Assembly (NCBI GenBank): GCA_029891385.1
Contig: CM057228.1
Span: 33,421,023 to 33,485,022, forward strand
Length of the DNA: 64,000 nucleotides
Origin: Erythroxylum novogranatense
Lineage: Eukaryota; Streptophyta; Magnoliopsida; Malpighiales; Erythroxylaceae
Direction: 5' to 3'
How positions within the stretch are numbered: the stretch's first letter is position 1; the number at the start of each line of letters is the position of its first letter. Shown in pieces: positions 33,295 to 45,578 of the stretch. A model generated the notes under the pieces. That model worked only from the letters and a program-made list of their open reading frames with translations, ran no database searches and was not told where the DNA came from. The position numbers and the translations under genes were made by a program.

Positions 33295-33400
33295 GAGGCT
33301 TACGGGCCTCGCACATCGCGACGTGCTCATGCGCACGCTGCGGAGCACGAAGGCATGCACACCGCGGCACGGGTGAGCTTTCTCATGCCGCGGCGAGCTA
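33295..33400. repeat. GC-rich island in 5' LTR of F
   Basis: Short CGCACGCTGCGG- and CACGAAGGCATGCAC-like units sit in otherwise AT-rich LTR sequence. The 3' LTR has a longer version (50690-50870). Confidence 0.6.
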
Positions 33401-34244
33401 TTGTTTCCGAATAAGTTATGTTTTGGTTTTTAAACCATAACTTTTTGTATCGACATTCAAATGAGATAATTTTGGATTTGTTATGAACTACAGATAAGGG
33501 TCTATTCATTTATGAAAAAGGAATGTGTTGAATCAGTCTGTTAAAGTTCTCAATTTAGGATGGAAGTGTAGTGTAAAATGTGGTTTCGAAAAAAAGATAG
33601 TCCGTATATATTTAGAGAATAATTTTGAATTTTTCTGAAACAAAGTGAATAATTTTAGTGTCTATTGAGTTCTGATATAGAGGAAAGGTTTTGATGGGGA
33701 TTTTTAGGATAGTGCCGGAATGTCACGAAAGTGTATAGTACATATCTTTAAATTTCTACATGTGCATTATTGCTGAATTGGACGATGTGTTAAATAAATG
33801 TGTTTTTGACTTGTGATAGAGGCACATTTGCAATGTCAGCCCACCGACGTTGCCGAGACTTCCAGACGTTAGCGTGGAAGTCAGGTGAGTGACCTAGAAG
33901 GTTCTCCAAATATTAAGTGTTATAATTTAGTGATTTTAATTCTTTGGAGAATAATGGTGGGACAGTGTTGATTGTGAACTCCGGACAGAAGGTCCGGAGT
34001 ATTGGAATGATATAATATAGAAGTGTTATGCGTATGTGAAATTGTGATTGTGTTTTTAGTGAAAAAAATGTGAATAAATTGTCTGATTGTGATAATTTGG
34101 AAATGATTGTGATATAGGAATACGTGAATAATGTGATTGAACTATGGCATAAATGAATACGTGATTTAAGTTATTGAATTGTGGCACAAATGAATACGTT
34201 CATGAATGCAAAATCAGTTAATGATAGTTGTGACCGGAGCAGCC

Positions 34245-34880
34245 ACAGTTTCAGAGCTACAAGCTCAACAATTAATGAGCCCTTAATGGGACAGTTTCAG
34301 AGCTACAAGCTCAACGATTAATGAGCCCTTAATGGGATGATTTGAGCTACAAGCTCAACGATTAATGAGCCCTTAATGGGACGCTTTGAGCTACAAGCTC
34401 AACGATTAATGAGCCCTTAATGGGGCGCTTTGAGCTACAAGCTCAACGATTAATGAGCCCTTAATGGGACAGCGAGAGCTACAAGCTCAATGATTAATGA
34501 GCCCTTAATGGGACAGTTTCAGAGCTACAAGCTCATCGATTAATGAGCCCTTAATGGGACAGTTTTAGAGCTACAAGCTCAACGATTAATGAGCCCTTAA
34601 TGGGACAGTTTCAGAGTTACAAGCTCAACGATTAATGAGCCCTTAATGGGAAAGTTTCAGAGCTACAAGCTCAACGATTAATGAGCCCTTAATGGGACAG
34701 TTTCAGAGTTACAAGCTCAACGATTAATAAGCCCCTAATGGGACAGTTTCAGAGCTACAAACTCAACGATTAATGAGCCCTTAATGGGACAGTTTTAGAG
34801 CTACAAGCTCAACAATTAATGAGCCCTTAATAAGACAATTCCAGAGCCTATGGCTCAATGATTGATGTGCCCTTATAGGG
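34245..34880. repeat. 46-bp tandem repeat, about 14 copies, in 5' LTR of F
   Basis: The unit is roughly AGTTTCAGAGCTACAAGCTC followed by AACGATTAATGAGCCCTTA and ATGGGAC. Each unit holds two small inverted repeats: GAGCT-ACA-AGCTC and ATTAA-TGAGCCC-TTAAT. Thirteen units are good and the last is degenerate. The 3' LTR has about seven units (61586-61910). There are no unique spacers, so this is a minisatellite. Confidence 0.9.
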
Positions 34881-35862
34881 ACAGTACAGGCTCTCGATCA
34901 CAACATTGAAATAAATTGAAAAAGTGTTACATGCTGCTTTTGACTTGATATGTTTGATTGAATGACAGGCAAAATGTCATATACTGATGTGATAACAGTA
35001 ATGGGGTACAAAAAATTGTAAAATGTATGACATATTGTTATATGCCTAGCCTAGCATTGTATGAAATCTTAGGGCTGTCGACTAGAGTTGCCACCGATCA
35101 GAGCTTTTAGCTCAACGTGCAAAAATGAGTTTCGAGCTCATGAGTGATTCAGAGCCTCAGGCTCAACGTATAATGAGCCCCGTATCCAGCATTGGATAAG
35201 GAACTGATACTAATAAGCCCTTCAATGGGACAATTTAGGCACTCGATCACAGCAAGATGATAATAAATGGTAAGTGAGTGAGATATGTATGTATCAAAAA
35301 TGGGATATATGAACGTGGATTTCTGTAAGTGTGTAAATGGGTAATTTTGTGAAAGTGTATTATGAGATAAAGTTAGATGTATGCGAATTGTAAAATGAGA
35401 TCAAATAGACAGAAATGTGAATATAGGTTATGAATTGACTTTGTTACATGGTTTAGCGGACCATCGATGATGGTCACTCATTGCGTTCGCAAAACTCACC
35501 CAAAATTTGTAATTATTTTTCAGGACTTAGAAGAATACCCCGTTAGGCAATGGGTGTATAGTGATCGCTTGAGAGTGATAGAAGAGGACGTGATCAGTTG
35601 TGTCTCCATTAGTGTGAAGACCTTGGTGTTATATTATGGCGTATTTATAATAGGACCCTCGTGGTCATCACATTATTTACTGGTCATGTTTTGTAAGAAT
35701 TGTTTTCCGCAACATATATAACGTAAGTGTATATATGTTTCAAAAAAAAAATTACTGTGATTTGACTGAGTGATGTATCACGCCACCCTCGCAGGGCACG
35801 GACTCGGACATCACCATCGATGTCGGGTTCGGGTCTTACGGGAGTGGGGTGTTACATTTAGG

Positions 35863-35873
35863 TGGTATCAGAG
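35863..35873 (+). promoter_or_regulatory. Primer binding site of element F
   Basis: TGGTATCAGAG lies six bases after the LTR end and matches the Met-tRNA primer site. Confidence 0.88.
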
Positions 35874-38539
35874 TCCAAAAATGCGAACTTACATGGGCAT
35901 TTTCTGAAATATAGGTCAAATCGTATACAGTAAAGACATGCTATAGTAGACCGTGGCAATTGATCCCTAATCTGAGTCCCATAGGTATGAGTCATACGCA
36001 TGAACGAGTGTTAAGTGTTTCAGTGTGAAGAGAAACGAAACATCAACATATGAGTCAATGTGGATTATGGACAATTGGAAATGGGAAAAAGTAAAACCGT
36101 GAGGACGCGAGGCCCGAGAGGCCGAGGTCCTAAGGATGCGAGGCTCGAGATGCCGAGGTCCTACAGATTGTTAATGATATATTGTACTGTGGTTATAAAC
36201 CCTTGAATGTGATATGAATGTGAAGACAATGGCATGGGCTGATTTAGGAAAGAAGTGATATCAAATTGAATAATGAGACTTAAGTGTATAAATTGGGTTG
36301 AAAGAAAACGAAATTTGCGATACCCTGGAGGGGTCAATTTGGACATGAAAAGAGTATCGGTTAAAAGTGATAAGAGTTAATGAGTTAGCATAAAAATATG
36401 TCTATGTTTGATCGAAAGCTCAGGGATGACTAGGAAATTGTGATTCTGATGAGTATGTCCGATAAAATGGGATAAGTGGAAATGAGAAAAAGGCAAGTAA
36501 AGATTCATTGTATTTGTGTTGATATGAGTATGATAGAATGTATTGTAGCGTAAGTGAAGAATTGTTAGGAAGAAACGGTAAAGATGAGATTAAAGTGTAC
36601 AAGCCAGTTAAAAGAAATAACTCAATGGGATGTGGATGTGAAATGTAAGAAAAGTTATGATTTAACAAAATATTTTGTCTGTGAGAATGAGATTACATTC
36701 CATTGATGTTTTTGCAATTATAATTTTGTATGGATCGAGAATATTTACATGGATGAGGAAATAAGAGGGACATGACTCTACAAGTGATAAAATGTGATAT
36801 ATGATGGGTAGTAAGGAAAATGTTAGAAGAAGTGATAAACACTGGAAAATTGGAGTAGAATCATTGTTAATACATGTGTTACGTTTGTTAATATGAGGAA
36901 AAAAAAGTGCAGGGCCCGATGTGAGCCTACAAAAAAAATGATTTCTGTTATGATTATATGGTAAACCCCAACCATGGGTTGGAATAAGGAAAGATATGTT
37001 ATCTAGAGTTAATTGGAGATATGTAGCATTAGTGATTGTGATTAATGGAAGATTTGACTTTAACACATCTCTATGTACAATGTAAGGAATTGGTATCTAT
37101 TGGGGTATTTGAGTTATCAAAATTGGTTGATGCCTCATTGAGCCTCACTATTGAGGATGTTTTGATCATATTAATTTTGATACGAATTGATATGCTTTTT
37201 CTAGAGATACAAAGAAATCTTGGGAATCAATTGTTGAACAAGGGGTTATGGAAAATAGTGTGATTAGTACCAAGAAATCAATGTAAAAGGATAAGTTGGT
37301 TAATTCGATGTATGATCCATGATAGAATAAATCTTAAATGAATAATCAGTGAGATAAAAGCGAATATTGGAATTACATCTATAGCAAAGACTCAAGCGTA
37401 AGAGTTAGAAAAGGCTATTGGGAGTGTATATCTTTTATTGATGTAAAGTATCCAACTATATAAGTGAATTTCAGCAATTCGAGGTGATAGGCTTAATAAT
37501 GAGGTGAAATTTGGGCCACATCATAGACTGTGGAAATATGGTTGTGAACTACAAAATGTACCTCTGATGGGAAATTTTCTAATACAAGATAGATTGAACA
37601 TGGGGACCAACTGGTAAAAATGGACAGACAGTAGCATAATCAATGTGGAGTTTTTGGGAAATTGAAAGAGATGTTGAGACTGTTGAGAAAAAGGAAAGTC
37701 TAAGACAATAGAGGATAGCAAGTGACAATACCACTGTATTGAAGGATTAGTTAATCAAGGAATTACAAGAATTATACATGAGCAAAGTGAATTTTGAGGT
37801 TATATCTATTAGCGTTAACAAGCAACATGATATCAATGAAAGACTTAGTGTATATTGAAAAAGTGTGCAAAATTTATGTGTCTGCATTAATGAGTTTAGT
37901 AAAAAGAATTTTTGAGGAATTCACGATTTTGTTGTCTATGACAAGTTCCCACGAGAGATTAAGACACAATCTATTGCAATAGTAAATTAATGTTGTGTAC
38001 TTAAGGACAATTGTAGTCTCATGAACTGAATTTGGACTTATGTCTTGAAAGATGTTGTGCCAGTAATGGGAATTTGATTTAACTATAAATAGACAGACTA
38101 GTAGAGATTAATGAAAAATGGGAATTGGAAAAGATTGAAGGATATATAAAAGAACCTGTCCAAACACAGTTATTGTTCCGATCAACAGTATTGAATAGAG
38201 CATCGCATAGCAGAGTGCCACAAATGTGGATATTGGGTTACTCAATTAAGTGTAAGAAAGTGGGTATAGTGACAAGTTAAAGTGTAGCAAAGAGGAACAT
38301 TTTACCAATAATGGAATAGTAATATCAGTTTTGCAAAAAGGAATTAAGAAAGCCCGAACTGTGGATTTGAGGTTTTTGATGGCATAAAATATGTGTACTA
38401 ACAAATCATGAGAGGTCCTTGTAAGTGGACCTCAAAAGAGCAAATTGGCGGCTAATGTTTGAGTCCCTTGTAACGGGACTATTTGAGAAGGGTAGAAGGC
38501 GAATGCGCTTGGAATATTTCAGCATGTAAGGTATAGTGC

Positions 38540-38544
38540 AAAGT
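38540..38544. repeat. Target-site duplication of element H, left copy (AAAGT)
   Basis: It is identical to 49143-49147 on the other side of H. Confidence 0.92.
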
Positions 38545-39002
38545 TGTAACATCTCGTCACTGTCATTAAGGGTATTTTGGTTATTATGAGTCATACTGAT
38601 AGGTTTCACTGCATTCATTGAATGAGCATGTTACTGGCCTCTAATTGTAGGTACATGCATTCATGATTTCCGGTATTTAATTGTAAGTAAGAACTGACTG
38701 AGTTGACTGAAACTGACTGGATTGAGAGTTAATTGAGAATTTGAGTAATCGAGTGCAATTGACTGATTTGATACTGTTTATGAGTGACTGGCAATTTATA
38801 ATGGATTATAGGAAATTCTCGTGAAATTCGGGAGATAATGCCCGGACCGAAAAGTTTTTGGGCGATCGATCGATCGACCTACAAGATCGAAAGCATCGTC
38901 CCAATGGCAATGGAAAAATTAGAATTTTACCGATAGGAAATAATTATGTGGAACCATTGGGATTTAGAGACCAAATTTGGACCGACTTGGAGACTTAGGT
39001 CT

Positions 39003-39011
39003 ATAAATACT
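39003..39011 (+). promoter_or_regulatory. TATA box of LTR H (5' copy)
   Basis: TATAAATAC lies 458 bp into the LTR and is conserved in the 3' LTR (46618-46626). Confidence 0.6.
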
Positions 39012-39618
39012 AGGTTTGAGGAATTTGGGGAAAACACCTAAGGCAATTTCACGCTTTCTTCTTCCCCATCGTGACTTCATGATTTCCTCCCATTGGTAAG
39101 GATTCCTCGATTTTCTTTATGGATTCTTTCCTCGAGATGAGGTTAACTCGATTGACCGTTATTGGTGAAGGTTAGAGGCTCGGGATTAGTGAATCGTTGA
39201 GCTTGAAGGATTTTAGGGTTTCGGAGGATTTTGAGGAACTGTAGCTTGATCTGTGATTTGGTAAGTTTTAAGAGCTTTGATGTTGTTATGGATGATTCTT
39301 CTCAGTATTTATGGCATTTATTATATTTGATCGGGTAGTTGGGAGTGTTTATGGATGGGTTTTGTTATTGATGATTGCCGTAGGAGTGTATAGGTCGGTG
39401 TGGATTGTGGAGGTAGATTATCGATTTGTTGATGGATAAGGTTATATAGATGATTGAATATGCTAAGGTTGCCGATGATGATAGTGTATCGAGTTACCGT
39501 GAGTGAGTTGCGAGAATCGAAACTGGAAATCCTGGACTGGTGTGTTTAAAAGCTATGTGTTGGGGAAGAAGGAGAGCTGTGCGTAGTGGATTTAGGTTGG
39601 AGACCGCACAGCTTCGTG

Positions 39619-39780
39619 AGGAGCTCGGCATGCGGACGAGCGGTGAGGAGCTCGGCATGCGGACGAGCGGTGAGGAGCTCGGCATGCGGACGAGCGGTGA
39701 GGAGCTCGGCATGCGGACGAAGCGGTGGAGTAGCTTCGGCATGCGGACGAAGCGGTGAGAGCTTCAGCATGCGGGCGAAG
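39619..39780. repeat. 27-bp GC-rich tandem repeat in 5' LTR of H
   Basis: The unit GAGCTCGGCATGCGGACGAG plus CGGTGAG recurs four times almost perfectly, then two or three times in degenerate form. The 3' LTR copy (about 47235-47400) has fewer clean units. Arg/Ser-rich ORFs on both strands arise from the repeat. Confidence 0.85.
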
Positions 39781-41518
39781 CTGCGAGTAGCCCGATATGA
39801 ACGAGCTGCGGATCGATCGATCATCCGAGCGACCGACCGACGAAGTTGCGATCGTTCGGCTATCGAGCGACCGAGCGACGAAGCTTTAGAGTCGCCGCAT
39901 CGCGGCGCAGCAAAGGGACGGCGGTCTGCGTAGCTCGCCGATGAGCGAGCGGTTTAAGCGTCTGGCTAGGGCTCACGCCCGTGTCGACTGTGGCATGCGG
40001 GTGAACGCCAGCGCACTTTGGTCGCAACCTCTCGCCTAGTCGTCCAAGAGGAGTGTTTGAGGCTTTTGGCATTGGGACTTAGGAAATTAACCGATTGAGG
40101 TGATTAAGGATTAGATTTGATTTGAAGCTTAAATTGGAATTTTTATGGAAGTGTTCGACCCAAGGAATAGGAAATTGCTATTGGGGATCCTAATTGAGGT
40201 AAATTGACTGGATTTTAGGAATGGATCAATTATTGTCAATCAACTAAATGAAGAGTCGAATTGGGTTTTAGCACCGGAATCGTGAGCATGCATTGTACAT
40301 TATTTCACCGAGACATATGCATTCTTGTCTTCGTTTTATCGGGCAATAAGTGATGGGTTGTACTTTATTATTATAGGGCACCGCTGGACCGCTGCTCCAC
40401 GGACATTCTTTGGGACTTCGAGCGAGCTCGGAAGTTACAAGTGAGTAACCTAGTTGGTTTCTCAAATTCCTGATTTGCTTATATGCTCTACGTGAATTAC
40501 ATGCAAAAGTGAATTGTATGACTACTGTATGACTACTGGCATGTATTGGATTGAATTGCATGTTTTACTGAACTGACTTGGACGGTTATGTGATACTGTA
40601 CTGAATATTGGGCTTCATAGCCATACCATTGAACTACTGAGCACTGATGTACTGGGCTTTATAGCCACACACTGTAAATTACTGAACATGACACTGCATG
40701 CATAAATGCATGATCACATAATGGAATGTGTCCCAAGTTGCTATTTTCACTGAAAAGAGCTTGAGCTCAGATATCGCATCGTCTGGCTTAGCCCGAGGGA
40801 GAAACTCACGCGTCCACACCGACATCGATCGAGCACTTGGGCACAAAACTCAATAATCGGAAAGAGTCACATATGCATTGCATTTACATGATTGATCGTG
40901 TTGTGGCGACATCGAGATATGTGATGACATGAATTATCAGAGATCGTTACTTGGCAAGTCGATTCAGACATCGCTTATTGTTACATGTATCGTAAATTGC
41001 TACCGACATCGCAATCGTTATATTATACCGACAATAAATATTATCAGATTATCTCAGACGCCGTGCGCGTAATGCATGATTTGAGTGAACCATCGATGAT
41101 GGTTTCTCACCGAGTTCGCAAACTCACCCAAATTTGCAACCTATTTTTCAGATCATTAGAGTAGACTCCTAGCTCAAGATCTTTCTTTCCGCGCCGCGCG
41201 CTGTTGGCGAGGGTCGTGATGGCACATAGGTCGGTCACCGGATTAGTGTTTTGAGGATGACTTAGGATAGATGTTTGTATCGGTTTCCTTTTGGTTTTGT
41301 TAGAGACCGATAGACTTGTCTATTCGGATTGGATTATCAGATTGGATAATTATTACTTTGGATGTTAATTTGTTGATTATTGTTATTTTGTGATTTAAAA
41401 TACTTCGATGCCATGGATTTTAGCGAAATTTTCTGGTAGTAAATCCCTTATCGTGGGATACGTGTGGGCGACCTTGGGTTTCCGATGTGTACCCTACGAT
41501 GAGGGGTGCTACATTTAG

Positions 41519-41530
41519 TGGTATCGAGCA
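41519..41530 (+). promoter_or_regulatory. Primer binding site of element H (altered)
   Basis: TGGTATCGAGCA lies where TGGTATCAGAGC is expected. CAGAG reads CGAG, the same kind of CAG-to-CG difference seen elsewhere in the window. Confidence 0.75.
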
Positions 41531-41607
41531 TGGTTGGCATCTTTTGGGCATAGAGCATTATTAGGCCGGAATCACTGTGTAAGGATAACAGAACTGATCA
41601 GAATTTC

Positions 41608-41623
41608 TTGTCTGTTTTAGGTC
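41608..41623 (+). promoter_or_regulatory. Acceptor-like sequence before gag of element H
   Basis: A pyrimidine-rich run ending TGTCTGTTTTAG (AG at 41619-41620) lies ten bases before the gag ATG at 41631. It resembles a 3' splice site. Its use is speculative. Confidence 0.35.
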
Positions 41624-41630
41624 ATTCGTT

Positions 41631-42535
41631 ATGGGAGATCGAGTAGAAAGCGAACGGTGACCAAGAATCGGTAGGAGCTAGTAGGAGTCCCCTATGCCTC
41701 TCTCGGAGGAGTTACCTCCTCGAGTTCCCGTGAGACGGAACGACAGCGATCGATCGCGCTATGGCGGCGCTTGATTTCTATTGAAGACCGACCTGCGGAG
41801 GCCGAGGGATGGCTTGAGAGGACCGAGCGAGTCCTCGATCGATGGATGCGACCACGAGGAGAGGTTCGACTACTCTGTCTCCTTGCTGTGGTCCCGCATA
41901 TCGGTGGTGGAGGATCGTCCCGGCAAGTACCACCTGCCCCCGCACTCGACATGGCATGATTTTCCGAGGGCCTTGAGGACAATTTCATGCCCAAGGTCTA
42001 TCTCGAGATGAAGATGCAAGAGTTCTTAGAGTTGAGGCGAGGCGGATGATGACTGTGGCGACTATGAGGTTCGATTTAACGAGTTGATGGGCTATGCTTC
42101 GCGATTTCTACCGAGGACGCAGATGCCGAGGGTTTGAGGGTGGACTCAAGTTCGAGATCCGCACTGATTGGCGGATCGACATGAGCTCATTTACTGAGTT
42201 GAGCTGCAACCGTCGAGATAGAGCGACTACTAAGCGCGTAATCTGATCGAGACCGGACAGGGATCCGATATAAGAGACCTAGTGATAGCTGAGCGTCTTG
42301 GCGAGGTTACTGATAGCGTCGGCCGTACCCTTCAGTCCGCTGGAGGGCGAACGCACCGGATATGGGCAGAGGGGCGGTTCGCATGATCGCTAGTGGTGGC
42401 GGCAGCCAGAGGATTAAGACGATGCCCCTGCATCAGGAGCACTGTGGCAAGAGGCATAGTGGAGAGTGCCGATGGTTATCTGGAGCTCGCTGAGGTGCGG
42501 CTCGATGGAGCATTTGGTGAGGAACCGCCGAGACA
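41631..42535 (+). pseudogene. Gag (element H), heavily damaged
   Basis: The ATG at 41631 opens MGDRVES. Fragments of gag follow in all three frames, for example AEGWLERTERVLD at 41798-41835, equivalent to AENWLRKTERVLD in C. The first nucleocapsid motif survives as HCGKRHSGEC (near 42440); the second reads RCGSMEHLVRNRRDIG, with the last Cys of CX2CX4HX4C changed to Arg. Indels every few dozen bases make this the most damaged coding section of H. Confidence 0.78.
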
Positions 42536-43018
42536 TTGGGAGCTCGATCTACTATGACCGTAGATCGGCAAGAATACCGATCCAAAGAGAGCCGTGGAGG
42601 TGGATCAGCCGAGAGGTCGAGGTCGAGGCCGAGGCCGAGCAGAGGGTTCGGTAGTGAGGTCCGAGGGACTGAGTGGCAGGCGAGGGTCTATGCCATGACA
42701 CGGCAGGAGGCCCAGGACTCACCGGATGTTGTTGCGGGTATGCTTCTTATTTCTGGTATAGAAGCATATGCATTGTTAGATTCTGGATCCACCCATTCTT
42801 TTATTGCACCGCATCTAGCATGTAGACTGCATGGGGATAGGCGAGAGGTTACAGATGGGGTTAGAGGTGAGTACACCTCTAGTAGTACAACTGTATTGGG
42901 AGAGGTATGTATGGGATGTCCGGTCCAGATTGACCGAGCAGTGTTGAGTGCAGATTTGATAGTACTGGCTCTGCGGGAGATTGATGTGATTTTGGGATGG
43001 ACCGTTAATCGTGCATAG
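42536..43018 (+). pseudogene. Aspartic protease (element H)
   Basis: The 160-codon frame includes the basic linker after the zinc knuckles, RVYAMTRQEAQDSPDVVAGM and the active site LLDSGSTHSFIAPHLA with Asp in DSG. It ends in [14 protein letters not shown], where LGMDWL is expected, showing a small indel near 42993. The Met at 42536 is not the true start, because the protein is part of Gag-Pol. Confidence 0.88.
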
Positions 43019-44123
43019 GGTCATTATGGATCGTTACACCAAGGAGGTTAGATTGGATTCCCCGGACAGCCCAGTGGTGGTGTTTAGAGGAGTCGGTCCA
43101 GTCGTACTCGCGAGGATGATATCCTTTATGAGTGCCCTGAGATTGATGCAGGGAGGTTGTGAGGCCTATCTGGCTCATGTAGTGGATTCTCGAGTTGAGC
43201 AGAGATTGGAGGATGTTCCCGTAGTGAGGGAATTTCCGGATGTTTTTCCCGAGGAGTTACCGGGATTGCCGCCCGAGCGAGAGATAGAGTTTGAGATTGA
43301 TCTCGTTCCCGGTACCGCTTCTATATCGATCCCTCCATATAGGATGGCACCGGTGGAACTGAGAGAGCTTAAGGCTCAGTTGCAGGAGCTTTTAGACAAG
43401 GGGTTTATCAGACCGAGTGTTTCGCCATGGGGAGCTCCGGTATTGTTTGTAAAGAAGAAGGATGGGACTCTGAGACTGTGCATTGATTATAGGCAGTTGA
43501 ACCGAGTGACAGTGAAGAATAAGTATCCACTGCCTAGGATTGACGATCTATTTGATCAGTTGCAGGGAGCTCAGGTGTTTACTAAGTTAGACCTGCGATC
43601 GGGTTACTATCAGTTGAGGATTGCAGAGGCCGATGTGCCTAAGAGTGCTTTCCGGAGTAGGTACGGGCATTTCGAGTTCTTAGTGATGCCGTTTGGGTTG
43701 ACTAATGCCCCGGCAGCCTTCATGGCTTTGATGAATAGGATTTTTCAGCCCTACCTGGATCGATTTGTGATAGTGTTTATTGATGACATACTGGTTTATT
43801 CGAGGGATAGACAGGAGCACACTGAGCATCTGAGGATAGTGTTGCAGGTCATGAGAGAGAGGCAGTTGTTCGCCAAATTCGCTAAGTGTGAATTTTGGCT
43901 TGATGAGATCGTGTTTCTGGGACACGTGGTGTCCGGTGAGGGTATCCAGGTGGATCCTCACAAGATAGAGGCAGTGATGAGTTGGGAGATTCCGAGGACT
44001 GTGCCAGAGTTGAGGAGTTTCAGACCGGGGCTGGCGGTTATTACCGAGATTCGCCGAGGATTTTCGTTGATCTCCGCCCTCGACGAAGCTATTGAGGAAG
44101 GATGTACCGTTCAGATGGACTGA
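43011..44123 (+). pseudogene. Reverse transcriptase (element H)
   Basis: This 370-codon frame carries the linker [66 protein letters not shown], the catalytic box [10 protein letters not shown] and [19 protein letters not shown]. All RT landmarks are intact up to about 44020. After LRSF the normal [10 protein letters not shown] is replaced by frame-shifted sequence, so the frame ends without RNase H. This is the second-longest intact RT in the window. Confidence 0.93.
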
Positions 44124-44560
44124 GGATTGCCGAAGAGCTTTGAGGAGCTGAAACAATCGGTTGACGACCGCACCGGTGTTGGGCATTCCTTCTGGGACTG
44201 GAGGCTTTGTGGTTTACAAGATGCCTCGCACTGTGGATCGGGATGTGTATTGATGCAGCATGGGAGAGTTATAGCGATGCCTCAAGACAGTTGAGGTCTC
44301 ACGAGGTGAATTATCCAAAGGCATGACTTGGAGTTAGCTGCAGAGTGTTTGCTCAAGATCCGGAGACACTATCTCTGTATGGAGAGACGCCCAGATCTTC
44401 GCTGCACTATAAGAGTTTGAGGTATCTGCTGAGTCGAGGGAGCTCAATTTGAGACAGAGGAGATGGATAGAGCTCTTGAAGGATTACGATCGCACGATTG
44501 AGTACCATCCAGGAAAGGCCAATGTAGTGGCCGATGCTTTGAGCAGGAGATCGCATGGTA
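44124..44560 (+). pseudogene. RNase H (element H), damaged
   Basis: The region encodes recognisable RNase H pieces in shifting frames: the segment for GTGGFVVY near 44197, a damaged DAS motif near 44222, LRSHEVNYP near 44291, and from 44449 an open stretch RQRRWIELLKDYDRTIEYHP then [14 protein letters not shown]. Catalytic residues cannot be followed in one frame. Confidence 0.8.
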
Positions 44561-45578
44561 TTGTAGCTCAGATTCAGATGGAGAGATTGCCTAGTCTGAT
44601 ACAGTTGAGAGCTCTTAATGTACAGATGGATTTGGGGCAGGATGGAGCACTGATTGCTCTGGCGAGGCTCAGCCGATGCTTTGCGACAGATTCGGAGGGT
44701 TCAGGACCAGGACCCGGTACTAGTGAGACTGATTGATAGAGTTCAGACTGGTACTGATTCAGAGTTTGAGTTGAGAGATGGGACATTATGGATGGGACAG
44801 AGGCTGTGTGTGCCGGATATTGATGATTTGAGACGGGAGATCCTAGAGGAGGCTCATGTAGCCGCTTATGCTATGCATCCTGGTTCGACCAAGATGTATA
44901 ACACACTGAGACGACATTTCTGGTGGCCTGGTATGAAGAGGCAAGTGGCAGAATATGTGTCCAGGTGTCTGACATGTCAACAAAGTTAAGGCGAGCATCA
45001 AGCTCCAGGGGAAAGTTGCATTCGTTGCCCATTCCGGAGTGGAAGTGGGAGCGAATTACCATGGATTTCGTGACAGGGTTGCCTAGGACACCGAGGCAAC
45101 ATGATGCTATCTGGGTCATAGTGGACCGATTGACCAAATCGGCTCACTTCTTGCCAGTGAGAGAGAGTAATACTCGATCAGTTAGCCCAGAAGTATGTAG
45201 CAGAGATTGTACGATTGCATGGGGTTCCGCTGTCGATAGTTTCGCATGTGGATCCTGTGTTTACATCGAGGTTCGGAAGAGCCTCGAGATCGCCATGGGT
45301 ACTGATCGAATTTCAGACCGCATTCCATCCTCGGCCGATGGATGAGTGAGAGGACGATCAAGATCGCTGAGGACATGCTTCGGCATGTGTACTGGAGTTT
45401 AGAGGTGCGTGGGATCGATCTTGCATCGATAGAATTTGCATACAATAACCATGACGAGCAGATTGGGATGGCACCGTATGAGGCCTTGTATGGCGCATCG
45501 TGTAGATCACCACCGTGTTGGGATGAAGAGGGTCGAGATCGATAGAGGTCCCGAGTGATCCAGATACGCAGATAAGAT
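44561..45578 (+). pseudogene. Integrase (element H), damaged
   Basis: In 44654-44989 the HHCC zinc finger is present (HPGSTKMYNTLRRHFWWPGM, CLTCQQ). In 44923-45345 the core begins with ITMDFVTGLPRTPRQHDAIW and [13 protein letters not shown], giving the first catalytic Asp. The second Asp region and the Glu region (MSERTIKIAEDML at 45342 on, where SERTI is typical) are split by frame changes. IEFAYNNH and MAPYEALYGASCRSP close the core. The order is canonical and the protein is inactive. Confidence 0.87.

Larger units (their letters stand above)
32314..35856 (+). repeat. 5' LTR of element F, with intact empty sites
   Basis: This 3.54-kb LTR starts AGTAACATCCCATCAC (first base T changed to A) and ends GTGGGGTGTTACA. 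It contains a TATA box, a GC-rich island (33295-33400), a 46-bp tandem array (34245-34880) and an acceptor-like TTATTTTTCAG (AG at 35522-35523). The donor seen in the other copy reads ATAAGT here (33050). The unfilled sites of the foldback (GACGATG, 33781-33787) and of G (GAAGT, 34020-34024) are preserved. Confidence 0.9.
35857..38544 (+). other. Internal region of F, left part: no recognisable coding sequence
   Basis: Beyond the primer site this 2.7-kb stretch is AT-rich and full of stops in all frames. No RT, integrase, RNase H or zinc-knuckle motif was seen. A short two-unit repeat of about 30 bp (GATGCGAGGCTCGAGATGCC type) lies at 36101-36165. Short ORFs, the longest 134 codons on the minus strand at 36662-37066, look random. 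The region ends at the insertion of H. Confidence 0.75.
38545..41513 (+). repeat. 5' LTR of element H
   Basis: This 2.97-kb LTR starts TGTAACATCTCG and ends GAGGGGTGCTACA. It holds a TATA box (39003-39011), donor-like TTG|GTAAGG (GT at 39096) and TTG|GTAAGTTT (GT at 39261), a 27-bp GC-rich repeat (39619-39780), and an acceptor-like CCTATTTTTCAG (AG at 41150-41151). Confidence 0.92.

Noticed and set aside
34245..34880. Regular 46-bp repeats that could suggest a CRISPR array
   Set aside because: There are no unique spacers; the whole unit repeats, inside a plant LTR.
36662..37066. 134-codon minus-strand ORF in the interior of F
   Set aside because: No recognisable domain; hydrophobic, low-complexity composition in AT-rich DNA, with no sign of coding constraint.
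39494..39933. Arg/Ser-rich repetitive ORFs on both strands
   Set aside because: They are translations of the 27-bp GC-rich tandem repeat in LTR H.
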